A stretch of DNA of 31,458 bases. It comes from a virus. A program made the position numbers and the translations under genes. The stretch spans positions 1-31,458 of the IMG/VR virus record IMGVR_UViG_3300009506_000132, one strand, 5' to 3'. The notes below the pieces were generated by a model, which was not told where the DNA came from, did no database searches, and saw only the letters and a list, made by a program, of their open reading frames with translations. Shown one piece after another: positions 1 through 6,805 of the stretch; the first letter of the stretch is position 1, and each line of letters opens with the position of its first letter.

Positions 1-134
1 AGCCACCCACCGTCGAGTATCTGGTTAATCCCTCCTCCTAGGCGCTTCAGTGGTGACGTCTCCAGCTCCCCGGTACATCCTAGTACCGCCACCGCTCCAT
101 TGAGCCCGGGGTCCACCGCTGCCTCGACAATCAT
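1..134 (-). CDS. RuvC-like Holliday junction resolvase, N-terminal fragment
   Basis: An open frame begins with ATG at 134 and runs off the left edge (44 complete codons, no stop). The product starts MIVEAAVDPGLNGAVAVL, matching the first strand of RuvC-type resolvases (usually G-D-P-G-x-x-G-A-x-A-V), with the expected catalytic aspartate at residue 8. Such enzymes cut four-way junctions during phage recombination and before packaging. A GGAGG and an AGGGAC lie just upstream of the ATG, supporting the start. It follows the GapR-like gene and fits the recombination set (ERF, YqaJ exonuclease) upstream. Only the first fold strand is visible, so family membership rests on one motif; another RNase H-like resolvase is possible. 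Confidence 0.72.
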   Translation of the reverse strand, partial: MIVEAAVDPGLNGAVAVLGCTGELETSPLKRLGGGINQILDGGW

Positions 135-162
135 GTCCCTAATCCTCCTTGTTGGTTGAGAA

Positions 163-187
163 GGCCGCCGACCTTATGCCGGCGGCC
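163..187 (-). terminator. Intercistronic hairpin between the GapR-like and ruvC-like genes
   Basis: An 8-bp perfect inverted repeat (GGCCGCCG at 163-170, CGGCGGCC at 180-187) with a 9-base loop lies after the GapR-like stop and before the RuvC-like start. On the minus transcript it is followed by TTCTC rather than a U-run, so it may be an attenuator or RNA-stability hairpin more than a full terminator. The hairpin at 6757-6778 has the same GGCC stem end and the same TTCTC tail. Confidence 0.4.
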
Positions 188-207
188 CGTCAGTTCCATC
201 CCTCGCC

Positions 208-654
208 TCAGTGCGGGGCGGGGGAGCCCTCGTGCGTCGGCATCTGGACGACGTTGGCATCGTCGGAGGGCTCGGCCCCCTTCTTCGCCTTCGCCTTCTT
301 CGCCGACTTGGCTGGGGCCTCGGTCTGCTGGCTGGCCATGGCCTGCGCCAATGGCGTCTTGTCCCAGCTGGCGATGCTGTCGATGTAGGCGAGGTACGTG
401 TCGGTGTCGTCGGTATCGAGTTTCTCGACCTCAGCACCCGCCTTCCGCTGGAGGGACCGGACCTTGACCGTCGCCTTCACCGCCCGGGTCACCAGCCCTT
501 GGTTCTTGGCCGTCTCCAGAATGTCCTTCTTCTCCTCGCGGACGCGCTTGCACTTCTCCATGTGCTCCGCCTTCAGCGTCTCCAGTTCCTGATCGCACTG
601 CTCCAGCGCCTTGATCGTCTTCTGCAGCGCTGTCGTGGGTATCTTTCCGTCCAT
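208..654 (-). CDS. GapR-like (DUF2312-type) DNA-binding protein with basic tail
   Basis: 148 residues. Residues about 10-70 form a charged coiled coil ending in EEKKDILETAKNQG followed by a basic stretch (VTRAVKATVKVRSLQRK). This resembles the GapR/DUF2312 pattern of a helical core, then 'AEAKGxGFDxKALRxxxRLR'. GapR is an alphaproteobacterial chromatin protein that binds overtwisted AT-rich DNA. The protein is longer than host GapR (about 90 residues) because of an Ala/Lys-rich tail (residues 112-130). The ATG at 654 has a GAGAGGA ribosome site. Its first 224 bases overlap the 3' end of the gcrA-like frame. The link to GapR is by pattern only; a generic phage coiled-coil DNA-binding protein is the alternative. 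Confidence 0.6.
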   Translation of the reverse strand: MDGKIPTTALQKTIKALEQCDQELETLKAEHMEKCKRVREEKKDILETAKNQGLVTRAVKATVKVRSLQRKAGAEVEKLDTDDTDTYLAYIDSIASWDKTPLAQAMASQQTEAPAKSAKKAKAKKGAEPSDDANVVQMPTHEGSPAPH

Positions 655-1291
655 GCTGTCCTCTCTCGTGAGTGTGGTGGTTGTGGTAGATGCAGTACGA
701 GGTCAGGCGATCGTCGCCGTTGCTCATCTTCTGCAGCTCCCGTGGAGCCCCGCAATATCGGAAGTCCTCTTCGCGGGGGTCGCCGATCGGATACCTGCAG
801 TCAGCCTTCTTCAGATGCATGGTGGCTGCGAGGGCTCCCGATACGGGCGATGGTGGGGGAACGAAGTCTGGGTCGACCCGCTCCAAAATTGGCCTAGCAT
901 ACTTGGCCGGCGATCGCCTCGTCTTCGCGCGGCTCCTTGCCTTCCAGTCCTTGGTTGCCCGTACGTCTCGCTGTCGCTTCTCCTCCTTGCACTCCGGGCA
1001 CTGGTCCGGCAGCGTGCCGAGCACACCGCACATCCGGCACTTGCGCCGCATGATCAAGACGCCATGCCGGCACTCCTTCGACCTCTCCGGGGCGTCGGCC
1101 CACGCCGGATGTGTGCACCCCTTCTTGCCGCTATTGATGCTGATGTTCATGCGATGCGATTTGCCGATGACGGCGTTGCGCGTGGTGTCGTCGTTGAACT
1201 CCTTCGACAGCTTATTGGCTATCTCCGAGCACGACATCCGTAACCCGGCCAGCTCTCTCAGGCGCTCTACTTTGTTGGGTGGCCAGCTCAC
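431..1291 (-). CDS. gcrA: GcrA-family cell-cycle regulator with inserted zinc ribbon
   Basis: Begins MSWPPNKVERLRELAG and continues through TRNAVIGKSHRM (residues 38-47), the GcrA N-terminal helix-turn-helix signature. The C-terminal GcrA motif is also present: CRYPIGDP (165-172), FRYCG (177-181) and SYCIYH (198-203). GcrA binds sigma70 holoenzyme and activates promoters, often at GANTC methylated sites in Alphaproteobacteria. Between these parts lies a CxxC...CxxC zinc-ribbon candidate (C85, C88, C98, C101). The GTG at 1291 is chosen because it overlaps the upstream stop as GTGA, has GAGGAG upstream and gives the family's MSW start; an in-frame GTG at 1300 is possible. The frame runs about 75 residues beyond the last conserved motif, into the downstream gene in another frame. 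Confidence 0.88.
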   Translation of the reverse strand: MSWPPNKVERLRELAGLRMSCSEIANKLSKEFNDDTTRNAVIGKSHRMNISINSGKKGCTHPAWADAPERSKECRHGVLIMRRKCRMCGVLGTLPDQCPECKEEKRQRDVRATKDWKARSRAKTRRSPAKYARPILERVDPDFVPPPSPVSGALAATMHLKKADCRYPIGDPREEDFRYCGAPRELQKMSNGDDRLTSYCIYHNHHTHERGQHGRKDTHDSAAEDDQGAGAVRSGTGDAEGGAHGEVQARPRGEEGHSGDGQEPRAGDPGGEGDGQGPVPPAEGGC

Positions 1292-1833
1292 TTCATGCAC
1301 TCCTCACAGACGTCGCCCACGATGACGTTCTGGTTCAGTCGTGGCTCAAACCGGGTGCGCACGCCATAGGGTGGATCACCGTGGGGTCCGGTGGTGAACT
1401 CCCTGCCGCAGTCAACGCACTTCCACGTCGGCTCGATACTCTCGACCACCTTCTTGAAGGCCTTGAGCTGCTCATCGCGGATATGCTGCGGCACGGAGAC
1501 CTTTGCCTGCTCGAACCAATCCTGACCGACTTCCGGGATGTCGGTCAGGTCCGGCTTCGCCTCCTCCCAGCGGCGTATTATGTGGGCCGCCCGACTGATG
1601 GCCTGCCAGTGATCGCGGATGAGCTGATAGATGCCGCCGATCGTCGGCGGCGTCCGCTTGGCCATGTTCACTAGCACGTTCGCCGCCCGCTCTACCTCGG
1701 CGTACTGAGGCATGGGCGGCTGGGTCTCGTGCAGCCGCTTGTCGGAGAGCTGGACGGTCAGGTCCAGCATCTTCACGGGGTCAGGATACGCCCGGCGTAT
1801 CTGTTGGAGCCCAATCAGGATGTAGTCGTGCAT
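1288..1833 (-). CDS. Hypothetical protein with C-terminal zinc-ribbon cysteines
   Basis: 181 residues, mostly helical by composition, with no recognised domain in the first 130 residues. The C-terminus holds two cysteine pairs, CVDC (around residue 138) and CEEC (close to the end), as expected for a zinc ribbon. The end is coupled to gcrA: the stop TGA overlaps the gcrA GTG. The ATG at 1833 follows AAAGGGAC, the ribosome-site form used repeatedly in this genome. Position between unknown small genes and gcrA suggests a regulatory or accessory role, but no function can be assigned. Confidence 0.7.
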   Translation of the reverse strand: MHDYILIGLQQIRRAYPDPVKMLDLTVQLSDKRLHETQPPMPQYAEVERAANVLVNMAKRTPPTIGGIYQLIRDHWQAISRAAHIIRRWEEAKPDLTDIPEVGQDWFEQAKVSVPQHIRDEQLKAFKKVVESIEPTWKCVDCGREFTTGPHGDPPYGVRTRFEPRLNQNVIVGDVCEECMK

Positions 1834-1858
1834 GTCGTTGTCCCTTTCTTTGGTTAGG

Positions 1859-2113
1859 CTACGGTAGCAGCTCTCCTCGCTCTGCCCTGTCGGACAGCTC
1901 GATCACTTTGACGGCGGTCATGACGATCGCCACCAGCTCATCGTGCTTCAGACGAAACTTCTCGCCCTTGCGCATTGAGAGATTAATCTCTGCCAGTCTG
2001 CCGGGCGCTAGGCCATGTGGCCGGAGGCGCTGGAGGTCAGCTATCACTGCCTTCTTGATCGTCTCGTACTCCGCCCTCATCGCCTCCAGCTTCTGGTGCG
2101 CTTCCCTGTCCAT
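1859..2113 (-). CDS. Hypothetical small helical protein
   Basis: 84 residues, charged and probably all-helical (starts MDREAHQKLEAMRAEYETIKK). No family recognised. The ATG at 2113 has GGAG about 8 bases upstream. Its first 77 bases lie inside the 3' end of the preceding gene in another frame, so one of the two tails may be incidental. It is one of four short genes between the HNH gene and gcrA. Confidence 0.6.
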   Translation of the reverse strand: MDREAHQKLEAMRAEYETIKKAVIADLQRLRPHGLAPGRLAEINLSMRKGEKFRLKHDELVAIVMTAVKVIELSDRAERGELLP

Positions 2114-2309
2114 CTGACATCTCCGTCTTGATCGCCTGCAGAGTGTCGACCGTCTCCTGCAGAAGCCCTATCCATTGATCAATCAACACCAGACGAAGCT
2201 TACCCTTCGCCACCATCAGATTGATCTGCCCCACGACCACCGCCATGTTGGCGGCGGCGTCCATCATCGCCTTCTTGATAGGCGACACCTTCTCCTTAGC
2301 CTTCGTCAT
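2037..2309 (-). CDS. Hypothetical small protein
   Basis: 90 residues. The first about 65 residues look like a real helical protein (lysine-rich start, then alternating hydrophobic helices such as WIGLLQETVDTLQAIKTEM). The last about 25 residues are Gly/Glu/Asp-rich and coincide with the next gene read in another frame. The ATG at 2309 overlaps the end of the preceding gene by 14 bases, suggesting translational coupling. No family recognised. Confidence 0.58.
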   Translation of the reverse strand: MTKAKEKVSPIKKAMMDAAANMAVVVGQINLMVAKGKLRLVLIDQWIGLLQETVDTLQAIKTEMSDGQGSAPEAGGDEGGVRDDQEGSDS

Positions 2310-2592
2310 GGGCGTCGCCGTAGAACTTCAGCAGCTCCTCGATCGCATCGAAGGGGTCCATGTCGAGGGCAGTGTAGTAGGTAGCAGCCATCTCCCTGCG
2401 CCCGCGCATGTAATAGTAACGCTGCCGCCTGTACCTCTCTCTGTCGACCACCGCCTCTGTCGGCACTGTCTCCTCCGGGTCGAAGCAGCAGGTCTTTGCC
2501 TCCTTCTGCGGGACCATCACCTCGACAGTCTCCAGCGTGGTTGGCACGTAGTGCCAGCCGGGTGCCCGGCCACCTATGAACACGCATTCCAT
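2296..2592 (-). CDS. Hypothetical protein
   Basis: 98 residues. It starts MECVFIGGRAPGWHYVP and has an aromatic and arginine-rich centre (DRERYRRQRYYYMRGRRE) and an acidic end. Adjacent cysteines (KTCCFD) lie near residue 35. The ATG at 2592 has a strong AAGGAGG ribosome site formed from the last codons of the HNH gene, which ends 3 bases upstream. No domain recognised; the context is the early accessory block. Confidence 0.65.
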   Translation of the reverse strand: MECVFIGGRAPGWHYVPTTLETVEVMVPQKEAKTCCFDPEETVPTEAVVDRERYRRQRYYYMRGRREMAATYYTALDMDPFDAIEELLKFYGDAHDEG

Positions 2593-2595
2593 CCC

Positions 2596-2991
2596 TTACC
2601 TCCTTATCGTGACCCACCGCTGGGTCTTCCTGTCGTAAGCCCGCTTCCACTTCGAGCCCTTCCCACCGGGGAACGGTCGTCGCTTCTGCGTCTCCGTCTT
2701 TAGCCCCAGCTGATAGGCCTGCTTGCGATTTGCCTCAGCCCTCTGTGTAGCTTCCCCTGCCGTCTTTTCGGACGCGCAGGGGGAGACACACCATAGTTCG
2801 AGGTTGCTCTCCCGGTTCTCACCGCCGTCCCATAGCGGCTTGAGGTGCTCCCGGATGAAATGGCCGGGCAGCAGTTTGCGGCCACACTTGCCGCATCTGC
2901 CGCCCTGTTTCTTGGCTAGCCGTAGGACGACCGACTTTGGAGGCATGGCGTCGTCAGTCTTGCCTATCCACTCGTCGATCGTCCTCGGCAT
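2596..2991 (-). CDS. HNH-family endonuclease-like protein, final His absent
   Basis: 131 residues from ATG 2991. Residues about 33-36 (CGKC) form a zinc knuckle, followed by EHLKPLWDGGENRESNLE (48-65), which matches the HNH core 'D-H-x-x-P-L-x-x-G-G-x-x-x-x-x-N-L'. His49 and Asn63 are present. The usual C-x-x-C-H-x-x-K-T ending appears as CVSPCASEKT, with Ala73 where the last histidine is expected. HNH proteins nick or cut DNA and in phages act in packaging or homing. The ATG at 2991 is preferred over an in-frame start at 3117 because it sits 2 bases after the upstream stop with GGGAGCC before it; the longer form would overlap that gene by about 120 bases. Confidence 0.75.
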   Translation of the reverse strand: MPRTIDEWIGKTDDAMPPKSVVLRLAKKQGGRCGKCGRKLLPGHFIREHLKPLWDGGENRESNLELWCVSPCASEKTAGEATQRAEANRKQAYQLGLKTETQKRRPFPGGKGSKWKRAYDRKTQRWVTIRR

Positions 2992-2993
2992 TG

Positions 2994-3809
2994 TCAGAGG
3001 CTCCCGTCGTAGGCTGGGCTGATCCACCCGTAGCGGCCATCCCATATGTCCCCGCTCGTCAGAAGGATGATGGGGTGCCTCACCAGCTCGTCCGCGTCCC
3101 CATTGAAGGCGCTCCACTTGACGCCAAACGCCTCCTTGGTGGCAAGCACCTCCTTCGGGTCAACCTCGCGGCCGCTGAGGCTGACCGTCACGCGGCCCTC
3201 CTCCGGCCAAGACTGCGTCCGCCACCGGCCAAGGACGAAGTCGAGGACCATGCCGTTGGAAAAGAACACGATGGCCGGGCGTGTCCTCGTAGTGAACTCC
3301 ACCCATGGGAAGACCTTGCCGCCCTCATGGATGCAGAAGGCCACCGGGTCCGGCATGCCGGTCTCAGTCGTCGCCTTGGCGAGCACATCCTTCATGGTGT
3401 GCATGCGTTCGAAGACGTCGTCGGTGACGGACTGCGGCTCACCGGCATGCGCCGGGGTGAAGGGTTGCCAGCCCTCCTCCGGCTCGATCGTGTTGAGCGG
3501 GATGTCGTCTGCCTCGCCTTGGGTCACTGCGTCCGGCAGGTCGAGGAGCCGATCGCCCTTAGCGTCGGGCTTCTTGCACTTGTCGGCGTTCTTGATGCGC
3601 CACGCACGCACCCGGCCCGCCATGCGGTTGACGGCAGCGAGCTGCTCGTAGTCGCAGCCGAGGGAGTAGCAGTAGCGGACGTAGTCCTCTAGCGCGAGGG
3701 CGAAGCAGTCGTCCTTCGCGAGGAAGACCACATACTCGTCCGGGGGCACGGGCTCCCCGTTCTTGACCTTGAAAATATCGCCAGTGAACTTGGCATCTAG
3801 CTTGTCCAT
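2994..3809 (-). CDS. Hypothetical protein (271 aa)
   Basis: No recognised family. The N-terminal part (residues about 20-80) contains an Ala/Tyr-rich helical stretch (ALEDYVRYCYSLGCDYEQLAAVNRM). The C-terminal half looks beta-rich with many Trp and Gly residues (VLDFVLGRWRTQSW, SAFNGDADELV). There is no signal peptide, membrane segment or clear metal site. The ATG at 3809 follows AAAGGGACTGAC, similar to other starts here. It lies between the ParB-like gene and the HNH gene in the same direction. Confidence 0.65.
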   Translation of the reverse strand: MDKLDAKFTGDIFKVKNGEPVPPDEYVVFLAKDDCFALALEDYVRYCYSLGCDYEQLAAVNRMAGRVRAWRIKNADKCKKPDAKGDRLLDLPDAVTQGEADDIPLNTIEPEEGWQPFTPAHAGEPQSVTDDVFERMHTMKDVLAKATTETGMPDPVAFCIHEGGKVFPWVEFTTRTRPAIVFFSNGMVLDFVLGRWRTQSWPEEGRVTVSLSGREVDPKEVLATKEAFGVKWSAFNGDADELVRHPIILLTSGDIWDGRYGWISPAYDGSL

Positions 3810-3838
3810 GTCAGTCCCTTTCTTGGTTGAGGGGGCAG

Positions 3839-4711
3839 TCAGTCTAGGTTGACGGTCAGCGCCGTGTCGGGCTCTTCCTTCTTGCCCAGCCTTGGTGCCA
3901 GCATGTCACCGCCCTGCCGCCGGCCAGACTGAAGCATCTTCAGCGTGCGCCCTTCCTTCCGCGCGTTCCACGCCCTCACCACGAGGTTCATTGCGACGAT
4001 CGACGTCACCTTGTGACGGGGGTCGTTCGAGTGCTTGCGGGCGAGGAGCCGCTCGCGGAGCTTGAGCACCGGGTCGCCAGCATCGAGGTTAGCGCCGCTG
4101 GCCACGTCGTCGATGAATGCGTCAGCCTCCTCGGGGCTGTGCTCGGAGATGAGATAGTGGAGAGCTGCAAACACCGCAGGGAACCCGACCGTACGCAGCT
4201 TCATGCAGTACGATACGCTCTCACTGAGACGCGGCTGGTAGGAGGCCACCAGCTGCAGCAGTTGGTCCTGCATCAACTGTAGGCCGGCGGTCCCTGCCTT
4301 GTGCTTTGCCTGCTTGGTCTTGAACCCGTAAATCCATCGAGCGGCTGCCGTCTGGATGTTGGCGTTCTTGTAGCCGGCAATGCCTACGACGGTGGCGGCG
4401 TCGCGGGGGAGGCCGGTGTCGATCGTCGAGAAGACCTCGTCAGCCAGTCCGGTGACAAGATACGTCTTGAAGTCGGTCTCCGCCTCAACGCATGCCCAGA
4501 GGCGGTGCTGGCCATCGAGGAGCCGGCCAGTCTTCGAGACCTTGATGCTCTCGCCGTTCACCACCCAGCGCCCCTGCTTCATCGAGGTGGCGTACTGGGT
4601 CACCTTGTGGTCCCGGATGTTGCGGTTGAGAGAGTTGCTCTCAAGCAGCTCGTTTGCGTAGGCCGGTGAGATTGTCACCAGCTCGATCGTGCGTTCAGTC
4701 GTTATGGTCAT
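3839..4711 (-). CDS. ParB/Srx-like DGQHR-domain protein
   Basis: 290 residues. Residues 25-75 contain NRNIRDHKVTQYATSMKQGRW and then LLDGQHRLWA (D66-R70), the DGQHR motif of the ParB N-terminal/sulfiredoxin-like fold common in phage proteins annotated as ParB-like. A helical C-terminal region follows (about 110-250). In this fold the motif can bind or hydrolyse nucleotides; the role in phages is unproven. The ATG at 4711 follows AAGGGAC and overlaps the DUF1367-like gene by 17 bases. It may act in DNA transactions given the neighbouring recombination genes, but plasmid-style partition is not implied because no ParA is visible. Confidence 0.75.
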   Translation of the reverse strand: MTITTERTIELVTISPAYANELLESNSLNRNIRDHKVTQYATSMKQGRWVVNGESIKVSKTGRLLDGQHRLWACVEAETDFKTYLVTGLADEVFSTIDTGLPRDAATVVGIAGYKNANIQTAAARWIYGFKTKQAKHKAGTAGLQLMQDQLLQLVASYQPRLSESVSYCMKLRTVGFPAVFAALHYLISEHSPEEADAFIDDVASGANLDAGDPVLKLRERLLARKHSNDPRHKVTSIVAMNLVVRAWNARKEGRTLKMLQSGRRQGGDMLAPRLGKKEEPDTALTVNLD

Positions 4712-5177
4712 GTCCCTTACTCCTCAATGCCGGCGCTCTGCGCTGGCGGTTCCTCGCCCACACCTCGCGAGCGAGGTCTTCCACGTCCATCCCGATGCGC
4801 TCGGAGAACAGCGTCATCGCCCTGTCGTAGAACTTCTTGAACTCAGGCTCTCCCATGCTCTCGACGTTGATGGACTTGACGCGGATGAAGGTGCGAACCT
4901 CTCCATCCGCCTCAACTACTTCGTAGGAGCGATGCATCCACGGTATGTGGACCCGCACCCAGTGGTCGGCGTCGTCGCGGTCATCGAACGCAGGGTCCGC
5001 GTCCGCGACGACTGAGCAGATCGACCAATACTTAGCCAGATGCTCCCGGTTCCGTGGCTGGTGAACCGTCACCACCACCGCCCGGTCCTTCGGCAGCCGG
5101 TCCATTATCTCCCAGCTCTCGTTGCCATCCGGTCTCAGGGCTCCGCCCACCTTGCGCATCACCATTTGCGCTTTCAT
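4695..5177 (-). CDS. DUF1367-like phage protein
   Basis: 160 residues from ATG 5177. Residues about 30-60 read KDRAVVVTVHQPRNREHLAKYWSI, resembling the DUF1367 core (x-V-x-I-x-x-P-R-N-x-x-x-H-K-K-x-F-A-L), a family found beside phage recombination and NinB-type genes. The start is chosen for its GGAGA ribosome site; an in-frame upstream start at 5297 would add a Ser/Arg/Gly-rich segment that overlaps the exonuclease gene. The exonuclease frame still overlaps this gene by 146 bases. The function is unknown; context suggests recombination or replication. Confidence 0.62.
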   Translation of the reverse strand: MKAQMVMRKVGGALRPDGNESWEIMDRLPKDRAVVVTVHQPRNREHLAKYWSICSVVADADPAFDDRDDADHWVRVHIPWMHRSYEVVEADGEVRTFIRVKSINVESMGEPEFKKFYDRAMTLFSERIGMDVEDLAREVWARNRQRRAPALRSKGHDHND

Positions 5178-5925
5178 TGTCGCTGTCTCCAAGCCCAGTC
5201 TCGATGCCGGTGAACCCCTCGATGGACCGCAGCCACTCGACCTCGATTTCGGCGAACCTCTGGTCGAGCCGGTTGCGGAACGTCCGGGCAGTTTCACCCC
5301 GCAGCTTGAGGCACGTCGCCTCCACCTCGGCGTTAAACGCCTTCAGCTGAAACTGCAGGTTCGTCATGTATTCCCGGTCTGGCAGGACGCGCCGGACGAA
5401 GGGATCATGCCCACGGCTATAGACGCAGATGTCCCACCACTTGCGCCCGCTGACCAAGAGGTTCCCCATGATCTGCGGGATGTGCTCCTTGGGGACGTCC
5501 GGGTTTTCCAGTAACCCGACCATGTCATGGCCGATGAGGGTCTTGACCTCGACGCCGCCGTCTTCGCCGATGAGGGCGTCAGGCGAGCAGCCGGCCCATA
5601 GGTCCTCGCGACGGAGGAAGGCCGGACGCTGCACGATGTCGTAGTTAATGCCCTGCACCGCGAGGTACGCCTCGAAGGCCTCAGCCTCCTGCTCGTTGCC
5701 TCGCTCCATGTACTGGTTCTTGTAGGTCTCCGTGGGGATTTGCGTCATCAGCTCGTGGGCGCACTGTCGACGAAGACGGTCGCGCTGGACGCTCTCGCTG
5801 CCGCCTCTCCCCTTCGCCAAGACGATCTTGAAATTGCTCGACGTCGGAATGCCCATGTGGAGGAAGAACCACGGGGGCGTCCGTTGCTCGAACCGATCAA
5901 ACACTCTCAGTTGTTTGTTTGGCAT
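5032..5925 (-). CDS. YqaJ-type recombination exonuclease
   Basis: 297 residues. The YqaJ/lambda-exonuclease core is visible: an early glutamate-rich helix (GNEQEAEAFEAY, about 77-88), then GCSPDALIGEDGGVEVKT (112-129) with Asp116 and the E-V-K triad at 126-128. The family degrades one strand from double-stranded ends to give single strands for annealing. It directly follows the ERF annealing protein, overlapping it by 29 bases, which is the standard phage two-component recombinase. AAGGAGA precedes ATG 5925. The last about 50 residues are Gly/Pro/Glu-rich and overlap the next gene out of frame, so they may not be functional. Confidence 0.88.
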   Translation of the reverse strand: MPNKQLRVFDRFEQRTPPWFFLHMGIPTSSNFKIVLAKGRGGSESVQRDRLRRQCAHELMTQIPTETYKNQYMERGNEQEAEAFEAYLAVQGINYDIVQRPAFLRREDLWAGCSPDALIGEDGGVEVKTLIGHDMVGLLENPDVPKEHIPQIMGNLLVSGRKWWDICVYSRGHDPFVRRVLPDREYMTNLQFQLKAFNAEVEATCLKLRGETARTFRNRLDQRFAEIEVEWLRSIEGFTGIETGLGDSDNESANGDAQGGRSPETGWQRELGDNGPAAEGPGGGGDGSPATEPGASG

Positions 5926-6721
5926 TGCGTTTCTCCTTCGGTTTTGCCTGCTTGGTGGCGGCTACCCGGGCGGCTGTCGCCCGGAGCCATGTCCGGCACC
6001 GATCGAACTCGGTGGCCGGTATCTCTGCGAAGTCGGAGACCCCGACCTTCTCGCAGAGGATAGACTTGTCGACTTCGCCCTGATCGCAGAGGCGGTCCAG
6101 CTCCTCCACCTGCGTGGGGGAGAGGGTCTTGACGCCGGCAGCGTTGCCGTCGTCGTCCTTGGCGATGGCGACGTTGAACGCCATGCCCAGCGAGTAGCGC
6201 TTGCCATACGACAGCGCCGACGCCGAGGCGTGCGTGGGCGTCATCACCTGCCCGCCACGGGCTCCTTGCGTGGACATGGCGATGTCGACGGACGACGTGG
6301 TCGACCATGCGCCCCGGGAGACGATGCAGTCGACGCGGACCCACTGCGGCCCGCGCTCGGACAGCCCGCTGGTGAACTGCACCATGAACCCGTGCGCGAC
6401 GTAGTGAGGGCGCAGGGCGAGGTCGAGGGCGGCATAGGTGGCGTAGCGGGAGCTGGTGTGCGTGTTGGCCGCGTCCGTGGCTATCTGGTTAATCTCTCCC
6501 TGTAGGACGGCCATGTGGTACGTGAAGTCACGGTGGTCCCTATCCACCTCCAGCTCCTTGTGGAGGCTCACCAGTGCCTGCATCTTGGCCACGTCGACGT
6601 TCGGGTCGCTGGCTGCACTGGCGATGGTGGCGAGGAGGTTGACGGTGGCCCCGGTATCGACCTTGGCAACCGCCTTCGAGCGGCTGGGGGCCTTGCGCTT
6701 GGCAACTGTCTTCGATGCCAT
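5897..6721 (-). CDS. erf: ERF-family single-strand annealing protein
   Basis: 274 residues. ERF signatures are visible: SSRYATYAALDLALRPHYVAHGF (90-112), an aligned beta region with GPQWVRVDCIVSRG (124-137), and SALSYGKRYSLGMAFNVA (168-185), matching the family's 'G-S-A-x-S-Y-x-x-R-Y'. ERF proteins form rings that anneal complementary strands. A basic N-terminus (MASKTVAKRKAPSRSK) and a lysine-rich end flank the core. The ATG at 6721 follows AAGGGATTAATCAC, a variant of the 14-bp motif seen at other starts. Coupled to the YqaJ exonuclease. Confidence 0.9.
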   Translation of the reverse strand: MASKTVAKRKAPSRSKAVAKVDTGATVNLLATIASAASDPNVDVAKMQALVSLHKELEVDRDHRDFTYHMAVLQGEINQIATDAANTHTSSRYATYAALDLALRPHYVAHGFMVQFTSGLSERGPQWVRVDCIVSRGAWSTTSSVDIAMSTQGARGGQVMTPTHASASALSYGKRYSLGMAFNVAIAKDDDGNAAGVKTLSPTQVEELDRLCDQGEVDKSILCEKVGVSDFAEIPATEFDRCRTWLRATAARVAATKQAKPKEKRNAKQTTESV

Positions 6722-6756
6722 GTGATTAATCCCTTCGTGGTTCCTGAGACGGAGAA

Positions 6757-6778
6757 GGCCGGGGGTTTCCCCCCGGCC
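6757..6778 (-). terminator. Hairpin between DUF932 and erf genes
   Basis: A perfect 9-bp GC stem (GGCCGGGGG at 6757-6765, CCCCCGGCC at 6770-6778) with a 4-base loop lies after the DUF932 stop and before erf. On the minus transcript it is followed by TTCTCCGTCTC, weakly T-rich. It could lower read-through from the strongly expressed first gene. It shares the GGCC-TTCTC end with the hairpin at 163-187. Confidence 0.5.
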
Positions 6779-6805
6779 CGTTGTGGCGACCTTGGCGGCT
6801 GGCGC

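Noticed and set aside
21-34. 14-bp motif considered as an attachment site or recombination core
   Set aside because: Four copies in the same orientation linked mostly to gene starts, with no integrase gene in the window, fit a gene-expression signal better.
211-897. Plus-strand open frame of 228 residues
   Set aside because: Antisense to the GapR-like and gcrA genes; Arg/Leu/Gly composition typical of a shadow frame in GC-rich DNA, and no other gene here is on the plus strand.
2992-3117. N-terminal extension of the HNH gene from the ATG at 3117
   Set aside because: It would overlap the preceding gene by more than 100 bases and add a sequence without homology; the ATG at 2991 has better spacing and ribosome site.
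3839-4711. ParB-like gene considered as part of a plasmid partition system
   Set aside because: No ParA gene or centromere-like repeats are visible; DGQHR proteins are common in lytic phages without partition.
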